The notes beneath the pieces were generated by a model. It saw nothing but the letters and a program-made list of their open reading frames with translations, was not told where the DNA came from and did no database searches. From Planctomycetota bacterium (GTDB lineage: Bacteria; Planctomycetota; UBA1135; UBA2386), in NCBI GenBank assembly GCA_016793305.1, contig JAEUHU010000507.1, positions 1 through 7,822 of the forward strand: a DNA stretch of 7,822 nt. Direction: 5' to 3'. The translations under genes were made by a program, and so were the position numbers. Below are positions 1-6,069 of the stretch, one piece after another (position 1 is the first letter of the stretch; every line of letters begins with the position of its first letter).

Positions 1-52
1 GGTCAGGTTCGGAAACCGTCGTTCGCAGCTGCGGTCGCTCGATCTTCACCAT
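1..52 (-). CDS. 5' end of an unidentified gene running off the left edge
   Basis: An ATG on the minus strand (bases 50-52) opens a frame reading MVKIERPQLRTTVSEPD to the window edge with no stop. The start is chosen because a strong Shine-Dalgarno sequence sits just upstream, the clearest ribosome binding site in the window. Only 17 residues are visible, too few to name a family. It points the same way as the upstream initiator gene (508-2286), about 455 bases away across a repeat block, so it probably has its own promoter in or near those repeats. In a phage-like replication module the next gene could be a helicase loader, helicase or recombinase, but nothing here shows that. Confidence 0.6.
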   Translation of the reverse strand, partial: MVKIERPQLRTTVSEPD

Positions 53-55
53 GGT

Positions 56-62
56 TCACCTC
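56..62 (-). promoter_or_regulatory. Shine-Dalgarno sequence of the left-edge gene
   Basis: The minus strand reads GAGGTGA, a seven-base match to the consensus complement of the 16S rRNA 3' end, ending three bases before the ATG. The other starts in this window have weak or no such sequence, so this site decides the start of the left-edge gene. The repeat block begins immediately upstream. Confidence 0.65.
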
Positions 63-355
63 TCGCGCGCGGGTGCCGCGCGCGTACTGGTCCGAAAAGT
101 CCTCGCGCGGGCGCATGGGCGCGTACTGGCCAAGCAGCCCTCGCGCGCGGGTGCGCGTGCGTGCGTACACGGTCGAAAACTGCGCTCGCCTGCGCGAAAG
201 CGGGCGCACGATGGCCCGAGGATCCCGCATCGCCGCATCGGGCGCGCACGCACGCGCGTGTACTTGCCGGCAGTGAGCGGCCCCTCGCGCGCGGGCACGC
301 GACGCGCGCGATGCGTCCACTGGCTCGCGCGGGCGCGCTCGACACGCGCGATGCG
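62..355. repeat. Degenerate ~40-bp direct repeats, GC alternating, non-coding
   Basis: The motif CTCGCGCG starts at 62, 102, 140, 284 and 324, giving spacings of 40, 38, 144 and 40 bases. The units share a second block: CGCGTACTGG at 81-90 and 120-129, with a diverged GCGTAC version at 163-168 followed by GGTCGAAAA, compared with GGTCCGAAAA in the first unit. In the right-hand pair, GCGCGATGCG recurs at exactly 40 bases (306-315 and 346-355). The middle (about 185-283) holds more diverged copies. Frames across the block give arginine/alanine-rich low-complexity peptides with no domain, so I treat bases 53-507 as non-coding. Bases 356-507 show nothing further that I can interpret. The block may bind a replication, partition or recombination protein. 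Confidence 0.6.
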
Positions 356-507
356 CGAACACATCAAGCGAGGCCAGAACGTCGCCAGAGCCCCGATCCG
401 CAGCAGCCGGCCGGAGCAGGGCCTCGCCCGGATCACCCAGCAGGAGGGCACGCAGGGGCCTTGGCGTGGCCGGCGACGCGCCGCGCGCATCTCCGAAGCT
501 CCGGGAT

Positions 508-2286
508 TCATGCGGCCAGCAGCTCCCTGGCAACTTCCACCGTGCAGACGTCCCCCACGGCACGCGCAAGCGCCTCGTCGGTGCGGTCCGATCCGACGAG
601 CTCCAACAGCACGGCGCGCGCGGCCACCTTGCGGCCCTCACTGAGGTACTTCCGCAACTCGTGCCGCAGGAACTCGCGGGCCTCGCCCTCTGCTGCGAGC
701 ACTTGGGCAGTGGCGTCCACGATCCGCGCCACGTCGTCGGCACGCTCGCCCTCAAGCTGCCTTTCGGTCTCGGGCGTGAAGTGCTGCCAGGTCTCGGCTG
801 CGCGCCCGACCCGATTCCGCATGTGGCTGCCGAGCAGCGCGCCAGGATCGCCCCCGCTGTCGACGGTCCTGCGCAGGTAGGCGCCCCACTCCGCGACGCC
901 GAACTGCTGCGACGCGCACACCAGCCACTCCCCGAGGCGGGTCGGCGAAGAGCACCAGGCGATCACGCGCACGGCGAATCGGAGGCGCTCGACAGCAACG
1001 GCTCGGCGGTCGCGAATGCCGTCAGGCGAGCCCAGCTGGTCGAGCAAGCCGGCGACGTCGGCGGCGTGCTGCGGCTGCATCTGCTCGATGCCCCTGAGAG
1101 CGAAGGCGGTCACCCACTGTTCCACGATCGCCCGAGGGTCGGCGTTGGGGTGCGGCGCCGTTGCCGACGTCGCGGTGGCGCCAACCTGGACCTCTCCCAG
1201 AACGGCCGGCGCAGCCGGCGCCTCTGCTGCTGGTCGCAGCCGCTTGGTTTCACCGTCTGGAACAACGCGCAGCCGCGCGTCCGTAGGTGAATCCGGTTGT
1301 GACTCCGAAGGGCAATCCGGATGGCGTGCGCCGCTTTGCGAGGGGGGTGGCGCCGCTTCGCGATGGGTAGGCACGCCAGTTCGCGACGGGGGGTGCGCCA
1401 GTTCGCGATGCTCGACCGACTCAAGGCGCGGCACGGCAGCCGTCCCTTTGCCCTTCGCCTTCACTCGTGCGCCACTTTGCGACCCCACTCGTGCGCCGCT
1501 TTGCGACGGTCCCGGTGCAAGGCACAGCTGGCCACCGCCGACTGGCGCCGTCCACTTGTGCAAGGCACCGACCTTCTGTGCGGCAGCCAATGCCGACTGC
1601 AACGTGCGTCGAGGAAGCCCGGTCCGCTCGCACAAGTAGTCGAGGCCGAGCGCCACCTTGCCGGACGAGGGCACTACTTGGCCGAGCACAAGGCCGGCCA
1701 GCAACATCGGCCTCGCCCGCATGCCGAGCGAGCGCACGCGCTGGTCGAACCGTAGACGGCGGCGAGGCTCCGCCCACCGGGCAGCCAACGCAGCGGGCAC
1801 CGCGAAGAGGCCCGCGTTGCTCCCACCAGCCGTATCGGGGTCGCGGTAGGCATGGCCAGCCTCGACCAGGTCCAGCGCGCCACGGCGAACAGCGTCGATG
1901 CACAGTCCGGTCTCGCGCGCAACCCAGGCGAGCGACGCAGCGCGGCCGGCATCGTGCGTCACGCTGTCACCGGTGCGGCCCTCCATGTCGGCCCCTTCGC
2001 ACGTGAGGCCGTTCCGCGCCGCGACAGCAGCCAGGACGATGCTGGCTTCCGGGCTCCACCGAGGATCATGCCCGACGACGAGCGTGCGGAAGGTCGGAGC
2101 GAACCGCGACGCATCCCGCGCCTTTGCCTTGCCCCGAGGCGCCGTGGTATCCTGCGCGTCGTCGAGGTTCCCCACCGCGACACCACGAACCGGGTCGGCC
2201 CCTGCAAGGGTCGGCCCGGTGCCATTTCCGGGCACGGGAAGGAAGCTCAAGAGCACCCCCCGCCCGCTGCCGGAAGAAGTCGCCAC
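508..2286 (-). CDS. Lambda O-like replication initiator, tandem winged helices
   Basis: This is probably the origin-binding initiator of a phage, plasmid or integrated element. Residues about 69-147 form a winged-helix domain: DPRWSPEASIVLAAVAARNG is the usual opening helix of such proteins, and 119-147 give a helix-turn-helix ending in a leucine/valine-rich 'LDLVEAGHAY' wing lead-in. A second one spans about 180-256, with its helix-turn-helix at 215-245 (recognition-helix region GLPRRTLQSAL). Residues 257-385 are a Pro/Ser/Ala-rich linker whose DNA carries six iteron-like repeats. Residues 386-592 are helical and charged, as expected of a region that recruits a helicase or loader. The start is a GTG without a clear Shine-Dalgarno; homology-like sequence begins only near residue 60, so the true start may be further in (for example GTG at codon 38). 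The family assignment is from architecture, not from a search. Confidence 0.7.
   Translation of the reverse strand: MATSSGSGRGVLLSFLPVPGNGTGPTLAGADPVRGVAVGNLDDAQDTTAPRGKAKARDASRFAPTFRTLVVGHDPRWSPEASIVLAAVAARNGLTCEGADMEGRTGDSVTHDAGRAASLAWVARETGLCIDAVRRGALDLVEAGHAYRDPDTAGGSNAGLFAVPAALAARWAEPRRRLRFDQRVRSLGMRARPMLLAGLVLGQVVPSSGKVALGLDYLCERTGLPRRTLQSALAAAQKVGALHKWTAPVGGGQLCLAPGPSQSGARVGSQSGARVKAKGKGTAAVPRLESVEHRELAHPPSRTGVPTHREAAPPPSQSGARHPDCPSESQPDSPTDARLRVVPDGETKRLRPAAEAPAAPAVLGEVQVGATATSATAPHPNADPRAIVEQWVTAFALRGIEQMQPQHAADVAGLLDQLGSPDGIRDRRAVAVERLRFAVRVIAWCSSPTRLGEWLVCASQQFGVAEWGAYLRRTVDSGGDPGALLGSHMRNRVGRAAETWQHFTPETERQLEGERADDVARIVDATAQVLAAEGEAREFLRHELRKYLSEGRKVAARAVLLELVGSDRTDEALARAVGDVCTVEVARELLAA
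1326..1506. repeat. Six iteron-like 16-bp repeats inside the initiator gene
   Basis: The plus strand repeats GTGCGCCGCTTTGCGA at 1326-1341 and identically at 1491-1506. Diverged copies lie at 1348-1363, 1371-1386, 1393-1408 and 1467-1482, with 13, 11, 13 and 15 of 16 bases matching by my count. Start-to-start spacings are 22, 23, 22, 74 and 24 bases, so most are about two helical turns apart. Four copies are read by the overlapping gene in one frame (as SQSGAR or SRTGV) and two in another (HREAA, HRELA). DNA conserved across reading frames points to a binding site rather than a protein repeat. The position, in the linker-coding part of an O-like initiator, matches the known arrangement of the lambda origin in the O gene. 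No obvious AT-rich unwinding element is seen. Confidence 0.65.
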
Positions 2287-2355
2287 CAGTTTCCGCCACC
2301 AGTTTGGTGGCGAACCGGCCGGAAACCCCGATTCCGGGAAGGGCCGGCCGGAAAC
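2281..2355. promoter_or_regulatory. Palindrome cluster at the initiator gene start, possible operator
   Basis: CGCCACCAGTTT occurs twice (2281-2292 and 2294-2305). The second copy is the left half of a perfect inverted repeat, CGCCACCA / TGGTGGCG, with a three-base loop (2294-2312). Next to it, CCGGCCGGAAAC occurs at 2315-2326 and 2344-2355, 29 bases apart, and CCGGAA / TTCCGG forms another inverted repeat at 2319-2337. The cluster overlaps the GTG start region of the initiator gene and fills the space up to the tRNA terminator. Autoregulation by the initiator, or accessory binding by a recombinase near the tRNA junction, would fit; the sequence does not choose between them. Confidence 0.45.
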
Positions 2356-2357
2356 GA

Positions 2358-2402
2358 AGAACCCCGCCGAACTGCCCTTTTGGAGCGGTTCTGCGGGGTT
2401 CT
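2358..2402 (-). terminator. Terminator of the tRNA-Asp transcript
   Basis: The sequence is an imperfect palindrome centred at 2380, with arms of about 20 bases (three mismatches) around a TTTT loop; the outer ten bases, AGAACCCCGC / GCGGGGTTCT, pair perfectly. It starts four bases beyond the tRNA CCA end. On the minus strand the stem is followed by TTCTTCGTTTCC, a moderate U-rich tail. This is the expected position and form for the tRNA terminator. Confidence 0.7.
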
Positions 2403-2405
2403 ATC

Positions 2406-2482
<77 letters not shown>

Positions 2483-2500
2483 ACGCCTTGGGGGCCGGAG

Positions 2501-2528
2501 ATGCTAGCGACGGTCGGCGGCTTTGCAA
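2501..2528 (-). promoter_or_regulatory. Promoter of tRNA-Asp
   Basis: On the minus strand TTGCAA (2523-2528) and TAGCAT (2501-2506) are separated by 16 bases, a good match to a housekeeping sigma-70 type promoter. The -10 box ends 18 bases before the tRNA, leaving a leader of roughly ten bases. This also argues that plus-strand coding does not begin as early as 2523. Confidence 0.55.
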
Positions 2529-2587
2529 GCTCGTCTTCTCGCGCACCTGCCCCGTGCGCGCCCGCGTCCAGCGAGGCGGCCCGGGCC

Positions 2588-2625
2588 AAAAAAATCGGCC
2601 GCCGGGCTCACACCCCGGCGGCCGA
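2588..2625 (-). terminator. Strong intrinsic terminator with no obvious gene
   Basis: A perfect 12-bp stem (2595-2606 with 2614-2625, TCGGCCGCCGGG) encloses a seven-base loop. On the minus strand it is followed directly by seven T residues (2588-2594), the textbook form of a Rho-independent terminator. No minus-strand gene lies upstream of it: the next gene to the right is on the plus strand. It may end a small RNA from about 2626-2750, stop antisense transcription from the plus-strand operon, or insulate the tRNA promoter. Confidence 0.75.
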
Positions 2626-2750
2626 AGCCACTCTTCGCTCTCTCGTGTCGAAAGCGGCCGCTGTCGCGAAGCCTCGCAGCCTCGGCCAGCGACCGTTCTC
2701 GCTTGCCCCGGTCTGTAGGATGGCTCGTTCGCGCGCCCAAGAGCCTCTGC

Positions 2751-3767
2751 ATGTTCTTCCAGGACTCCCCTCGCCTGCAGCTCGGTTTCGCCGGCGCCAA
2801 CGGCTGCCCGACCCCGCACCTGTCGGTCGACGGCATGACCCCGATCGGCCCCAACTTGTCGCACTGGCCGGGCAATCGCACCCCCGGCAAGTGGAAGGCG
2901 GACCTCAGCACCGGGATCGCCCTGCAGTTCGCGCGGGCGAGCACCGCGGAGCAGGAGGAGTTCCTCGGCCCTGCCGAGCTGGTGCTCAACGACCACTACG
3001 ACGCCGACGGGTTCGGCGCCCTGCTGGCGGTGCTGCGCCCCGAGGTCGCGTTCGGCCGCGAGGAACTGCTCCTGACCGCCGCGGCGGTCGGCGACTTCGG
3101 CACCTGGCAGACCTGGCGCGGCTTCGCCATCGACCGCACCGTCACGCGCATCGGCGCTCCCGAGTCGCCGGTGCACGCCGTGTTCCGGAGCTGGACCGAC
3201 CCCGACCAGCGCACCCTCGAACGCTACCGCTGGCTGATCGAGAACGCCGAGTCCGTGCTCGACGGCACCGGCCAGTACGCCGCGCTCTACGCCGAGGAGA
3301 TGGCGAACGTCCGGCAGCAGCTCCGGGAAGGCCTCGCCGGGGCCGTCGCCCGCCGTTCGTACGACCCGATCGGCTTCTCGGTGCTGACCAGCCGCGGCGA
3401 CCGCCACCGCATGGTGCTGAACACGCTGGCCGGCGCGTTCCGCATCCTGCACGTGCGGCACGAGCCCGATGGCCCGCGCTTCCGCTACCACGACCGCACC
3501 GAGAGCTGGTTCGAACTGGTGACCCTGCGGCCGCTGCCGCGCCTCGACCTGCGGCCCATCGCCGCCTACCTCGACACCCTCGAGGCTCCGCACGACGGTG
3601 CCCGCTGGGTCGCCGATCCGCCGAGCGAACCGATCCCCGAGCTCTACTTCGGGGTGCCGAGCGTGCAGGCCTACGGCCAGCTGACGCGCGAGCTGCGGCC
3701 GAGCAGCCTGCCGCCCGAACGCGTCGAGGCGGCCCTGGTGCGCTTCTTCGCCGAAGCCCAGCAGTGA
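2751..3767 (+). CDS. DUF6687-like protein with DHH-type metal motif
   Basis: The 338-residue product resembles the DUF6687 family in its ordered motifs: an opening 'VDG' (26-28), SHWPG at 37-41, NDHYDADG at 80-87, and GDFGTW at 114-119. The NDHxDxDG cluster resembles the metal-binding motif of DHH-superfamily phosphoesterases, and D115 could be a further ligand. Catalytic activity is inferred, and the substrate is unknown. No signal peptide is seen, so it is probably cytoplasmic. I chose the ATG at 2751 because family-like sequence starts there and AAGAG lies seven bases upstream; the open frame extends further 5', but across the tRNA promoter and the terminator. It may be the first gene of an operon with the next two. 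The family name is from memory of its motifs. Confidence 0.75.
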   Translation: MFFQDSPRLQLGFAGANGCPTPHLSVDGMTPIGPNLSHWPGNRTPGKWKADLSTGIALQFARASTAEQEEFLGPAELVLNDHYDADGFGALLAVLRPEVAFGREELLLTAAAVGDFGTWQTWRGFAIDRTVTRIGAPESPVHAVFRSWTDPDQRTLERYRWLIENAESVLDGTGQYAALYAEEMANVRQQLREGLAGAVARRSYDPIGFSVLTSRGDRHRMVLNTLAGAFRILHVRHEPDGPRFRYHDRTESWFELVTLRPLPRLDLRPIAAYLDTLEAPHDGARWVADPPSEPIPELYFGVPSVQAYGQLTRELRPSSLPPERVEAALVRFFAEAQQ

Positions 3768-3811
3768 ACCGCTGGCTGGCCAGGGCCGCGCGCCCCCGCC
3801 ATCATCCGGCC

Positions 3812-4762
3812 ATGCGCTCGTTCCCGTCGCTGCTGGCCGCCGTCCTGCTCGCCGCTTGCGCGGAGCGCGCCGTGCTGCAGAGCACGGACGGCCGCTGGCG
3901 CCTGCTCGGCGAAGTCGACACGACGGGTGCCGAGGCGGCGGCGCGCACCAGGGAACTGCTGGCCAACGCCCCGTCGGAGGCCGTCGTGGTCGCGTTCGCG
4001 CCGGCCGAGCTGCCGCCGCGCGCGGCCTCGGGCGGACGACGCGCCGTGTTCGTCGGCACACCGGCCGGAGGGCGCGAGGTCGATGCCGACACGATCGTGC
4101 AGGGCGCCGAAGGCGGCGACCTCGCCGTCGAGCTCGCGGTCCTGCACTGCCACGGCATCGAGGTGCCGAGGATCCTGCCGCTCGGCGCGCGCGTGTGGAC
4201 CGCGGCGACGCGCCAGACCGGCGGCACCCAGCGGCCGGGCCCCGGCGACGTGATGCTGCAGATGTTGCGCATGCGGCACCGCGAGGTCCTGTCGGGCGAA
4301 CTGCGCACCGACGCCGTGTGCCGCATCGGCTTCGTCGCCGTCGGCTCGGCACGCAGCGCCGGCGACGCAGCCGCCGAAGCCAAGAAGCGCTTCCAGCACA
4401 TCGAGCTGGTGCCGAGGGTGGTGAGCGACGCGGCTACCCTGCCCGCGGTGCTCGGCGAACTGCTCGACAGCGGCTGCCGCGCGGTGATCGTCGCCACCCC
4501 AGCGGCGCTGCAGTTGGGCGAACTGCGAACCCGAGCTGAGGCGCTGCACGCCTTGTTGCTGGTGCTCGACCCGACGCTCCAGACCGATGCCGATTGCGTG
4601 GTCGGCCCCGATCCGGACCAGCTCGGCCGCGCCGCCGCCGAAGCCGTGCGTTTGCTGGTCGGGGACCGCGGCAACCTGCTCGAACTGCATCCCTCGACGT
4701 CGCCCACCGCCGTGCGCACTCGCGACGCGTTCCACAAGGCCCTGCAACTGGCTCCCCGATGA
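3812..4762 (+). CDS. Lipoprotein of the type 1 periplasmic-binding fold
   Basis: The 316-residue product begins MRSFPSLLAAVLLAAC, a lipoprotein signal with a clean LAAC lipobox and Cys16 as the lipidated residue, so it is probably anchored in a membrane facing the periplasm. The rest resembles sugar-binding proteins of the RbsB/LacI fold: alternating hydrophobic strands and helices, a central 'CRIGFVAVGSAR' strand, and near residues 262-281 the pattern VVGPDPDQLGRAAAEAV, which corresponds to the usual 'D-x-x-x-G-x-x-A-A-E' element. No permease or ATPase is adjacent, so it may be a sensor or orphan binding protein; the ligand is unknown. ATG 3812 is preferred for the compact lipoprotein signal, but an in-frame GTG at 3764 overlaps the previous stop and cannot be excluded. 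Confidence 0.7.
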   Translation: MRSFPSLLAAVLLAACAERAVLQSTDGRWRLLGEVDTTGAEAAARTRELLANAPSEAVVVAFAPAELPPRAASGGRRAVFVGTPAGGREVDADTIVQGAEGGDLAVELAVLHCHGIEVPRILPLGARVWTAATRQTGGTQRPGPGDVMLQMLRMRHREVLSGELRTDAVCRIGFVAVGSARSAGDAAAEAKKRFQHIELVPRVVSDAATLPAVLGELLDSGCRAVIVATPAALQLGELRTRAEALHALLLVLDPTLQTDADCVVGPDPDQLGRAAAEAVRLLVGDRGNLLELHPSTSPTAVRTRDAFHKALQLAPR

Positions 4763-6021
4763 ACACCGGCGGCATCGCCCGGCCGACCGGCTCGAAGCCG
4801 AGCAGGCTCGCGGCCGGCTTGCTGCTGCTGGCATCGGCCGCGTCGGCGCAGGAGCCGCTGCTGCGCGCGTCGGCCAAGGCCCCGCAGTGGATCGCCGGTC
4901 TCGCCGAAGCGCTCGCGGTGCAGCTGCCGCCGCTCGCCGAAGGCCAACGGCTCGAACTGCTGGTCGACGCCGAGGGCGTCGCCAGCGCACGAGCCGTTCC
5001 GATCCCGGACGGAGCCGACGACGAACGGCTGCTCCAGCTCGAACTGCGGCCCGCCGCGTGGCTGGCACACGCGGACCTGCCGGCCGACCCAGCCCCACGT
5101 TCGGCGCGCAACCGCGCGGTCGCGATCGGCCAGCCGTTCGGCCTCACGCCGCGCCAGTGCGGCACGCTCGCCGACGCGCTGTGGGCGCGCCTGCACGAAC
5201 TCGATCGCTGTGCGCTCGGCGTCACGCCCGGCGACGGCGAACGTCCGGCACGCCTCGAGCTGTTCGCCACGCCGCGGCCCGGCACGGAACTCGCCGCCTG
5301 GCTGCGGCGGCTGTCTCCGGCCGAGCAGCCGGCACCGACCTGGTCGTGGCCGCGCGCACTGCTGCAGGTGCGCCTGCAGCTCGATCCCACCGAGCTGACG
5401 GCTGCGGCGGCACCGTTCCTGCCCTGGTGGGCCGCGATCGGCGGCGAGCCGATCGAGACGCTGCACGAACGGCTGGCGAGCCACGACGGTCGCCTCGCGT
5501 TCGTGATCGGCGAGGCGCAGTGGGGCCTGGCGCTCGGTCTGCGCGACCCAGCAGCCTTCGCCGCGCGCTGGCGCGCGGACGTGGATGCGACGGGCGATCC
5601 CGACGACAACACGCCGACGACCCGCCACACCGCGGCGCCGTACCGCGACATCGCCCTGCTGCGCACGCGGCACCACGGCCGACGACCGCTCGCGCGCTAC
5701 GGCGACACCGACGGGGCCGTCGAAGCGTTCGGCGGCATCGTCGGCAGGCACTGGTTGCAGGTCGCCGGCCAGGACGCACGGCCCGGCGCAGAACGCGCGA
5801 TCGACGACGCACTCGCCGGCCGCTTGTTCGGTGCGACCACGAGCACGGCACCCGAGCCGGCTCCCACGAGCTGGCTTCAGCTCGATCTCGACGTGCGAGC
5901 GATCGCGACGCAGTGGGGTGGCGAAGCCGGCGATCCGCCGATCCGGCACGTGCATCTCGAAGTCTCGACCGACCGGGCGAACGACACGCCGCGGCTGCAG
6001 CTCACCGCCGCGTGGCGCTGA
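4759..6021 (+). CDS. Exported protein of unknown function
   Basis: I do not recognise this 420-residue product. It opens with a Sec signal peptide: basic residues to Arg16, a hydrophobic core AAGLLLLASAA, and a likely cleavage after ASA at residue 30, before Gln31. The mature part is soluble, rich in Ala, Arg and Leu, with no transmembrane segment, no Cys pairs or repeats that I can assign, and several Trp residues (PFLPWWAAIGG). Its ATG overlaps the lipoprotein stop in an ATGA junction, so the two are almost certainly translated from one message and may work together in the periplasm, for example as a binding protein and an associated exported factor. That partnership is inferred from coupling only. 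Confidence 0.7.
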   Translation: MNTGGIARPTGSKPSRLAAGLLLLASAASAQEPLLRASAKAPQWIAGLAEALAVQLPPLAEGQRLELLVDAEGVASARAVPIPDGADDERLLQLELRPAAWLAHADLPADPAPRSARNRAVAIGQPFGLTPRQCGTLADALWARLHELDRCALGVTPGDGERPARLELFATPRPGTELAAWLRRLSPAEQPAPTWSWPRALLQVRLQLDPTELTAAAAPFLPWWAAIGGEPIETLHERLASHDGRLAFVIGEAQWGLALGLRDPAAFAARWRADVDATGDPDDNTPTTRHTAAPYRDIALLRTRHHGRRPLARYGDTDGAVEAFGGIVGRHWLQVAGQDARPGAERAIDDALAGRLFGATTSTAPEPAPTSWLQLDLDVRAIATQWGGEAGDPPIRHVHLEVSTDRANDTPRLQLTAAWR

Positions 6022-6034
6022 GCCGCCCGTTCCG

Positions 6035-6069
6035 CGACGCGACGCGGCGCGTCGTCCACCAACGGTGGA
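6035..6069. terminator. Paired hairpins between convergent genes
   Basis: The 48-base gap between convergent stops holds two perfect inverted repeats: CGACGCG / CGCGTCG with a six-base loop (6035-6054), and TCCACC / GGTGGA with a three-base loop (6055-6069). Neither is followed by a T run on either strand, so if they terminate transcription they do it poorly alone or with Rho. Position is the main support. Confidence 0.35.

Larger units (their letters stand above)
1..2405. mobile_element. Probable end of an integrated element abutting tRNA-Asp
   Basis: This stretch lies directly downstream of the 3' end of a minus-strand tRNA-Asp, the commonest integration site for tyrosine-recombinase elements. 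It carries a phage/plasmid-type replication initiator, iteron-like repeats and a large repeat-rich non-coding block, unlike the compact chromosomal genes on the other side of the tRNA. No integrase and no second copy of the tRNA 3' end are visible, so the other boundary and the integrase must lie left of the window if the reading is right. The call rests on gene content and position, and the exact junction is inferred. Confidence 0.45.

Noticed and set aside
1..20. Resemblance to the conserved SRP RNA motif (GGTCAGGT..GGAAA)
   Set aside because: The match is short, the rest of the SRP RNA fold is absent, and the bases lie in a minus-strand coding start.
62..355. CRISPR array
   Set aside because: The ~40-base periodicity comes from degenerate tandem units; there are no identical repeats separated by unique spacers and no cas genes.
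3..755. Long minus-strand frame of 250 residues and other frames across 46-511
   Set aside because: They give low-complexity Arg/Ala peptides, run through the repeat block and overlap the initiator gene in another frame; they contain no domain and no ribosome binding site.
1326..1506. Protein-level repeat (SQSGAR units) as the reason for the DNA repeats
   Set aside because: Two of six copies lie in a different frame and encode unrelated peptides, so a protein repeat does not explain the conservation.
2523..2750. Extended start of the DUF6687-like gene at 2523
   Set aside because: It would begin on the tRNA promoter and run through a strong terminator; the extra residues are low-complexity Arg/Pro sequence unlike the family.
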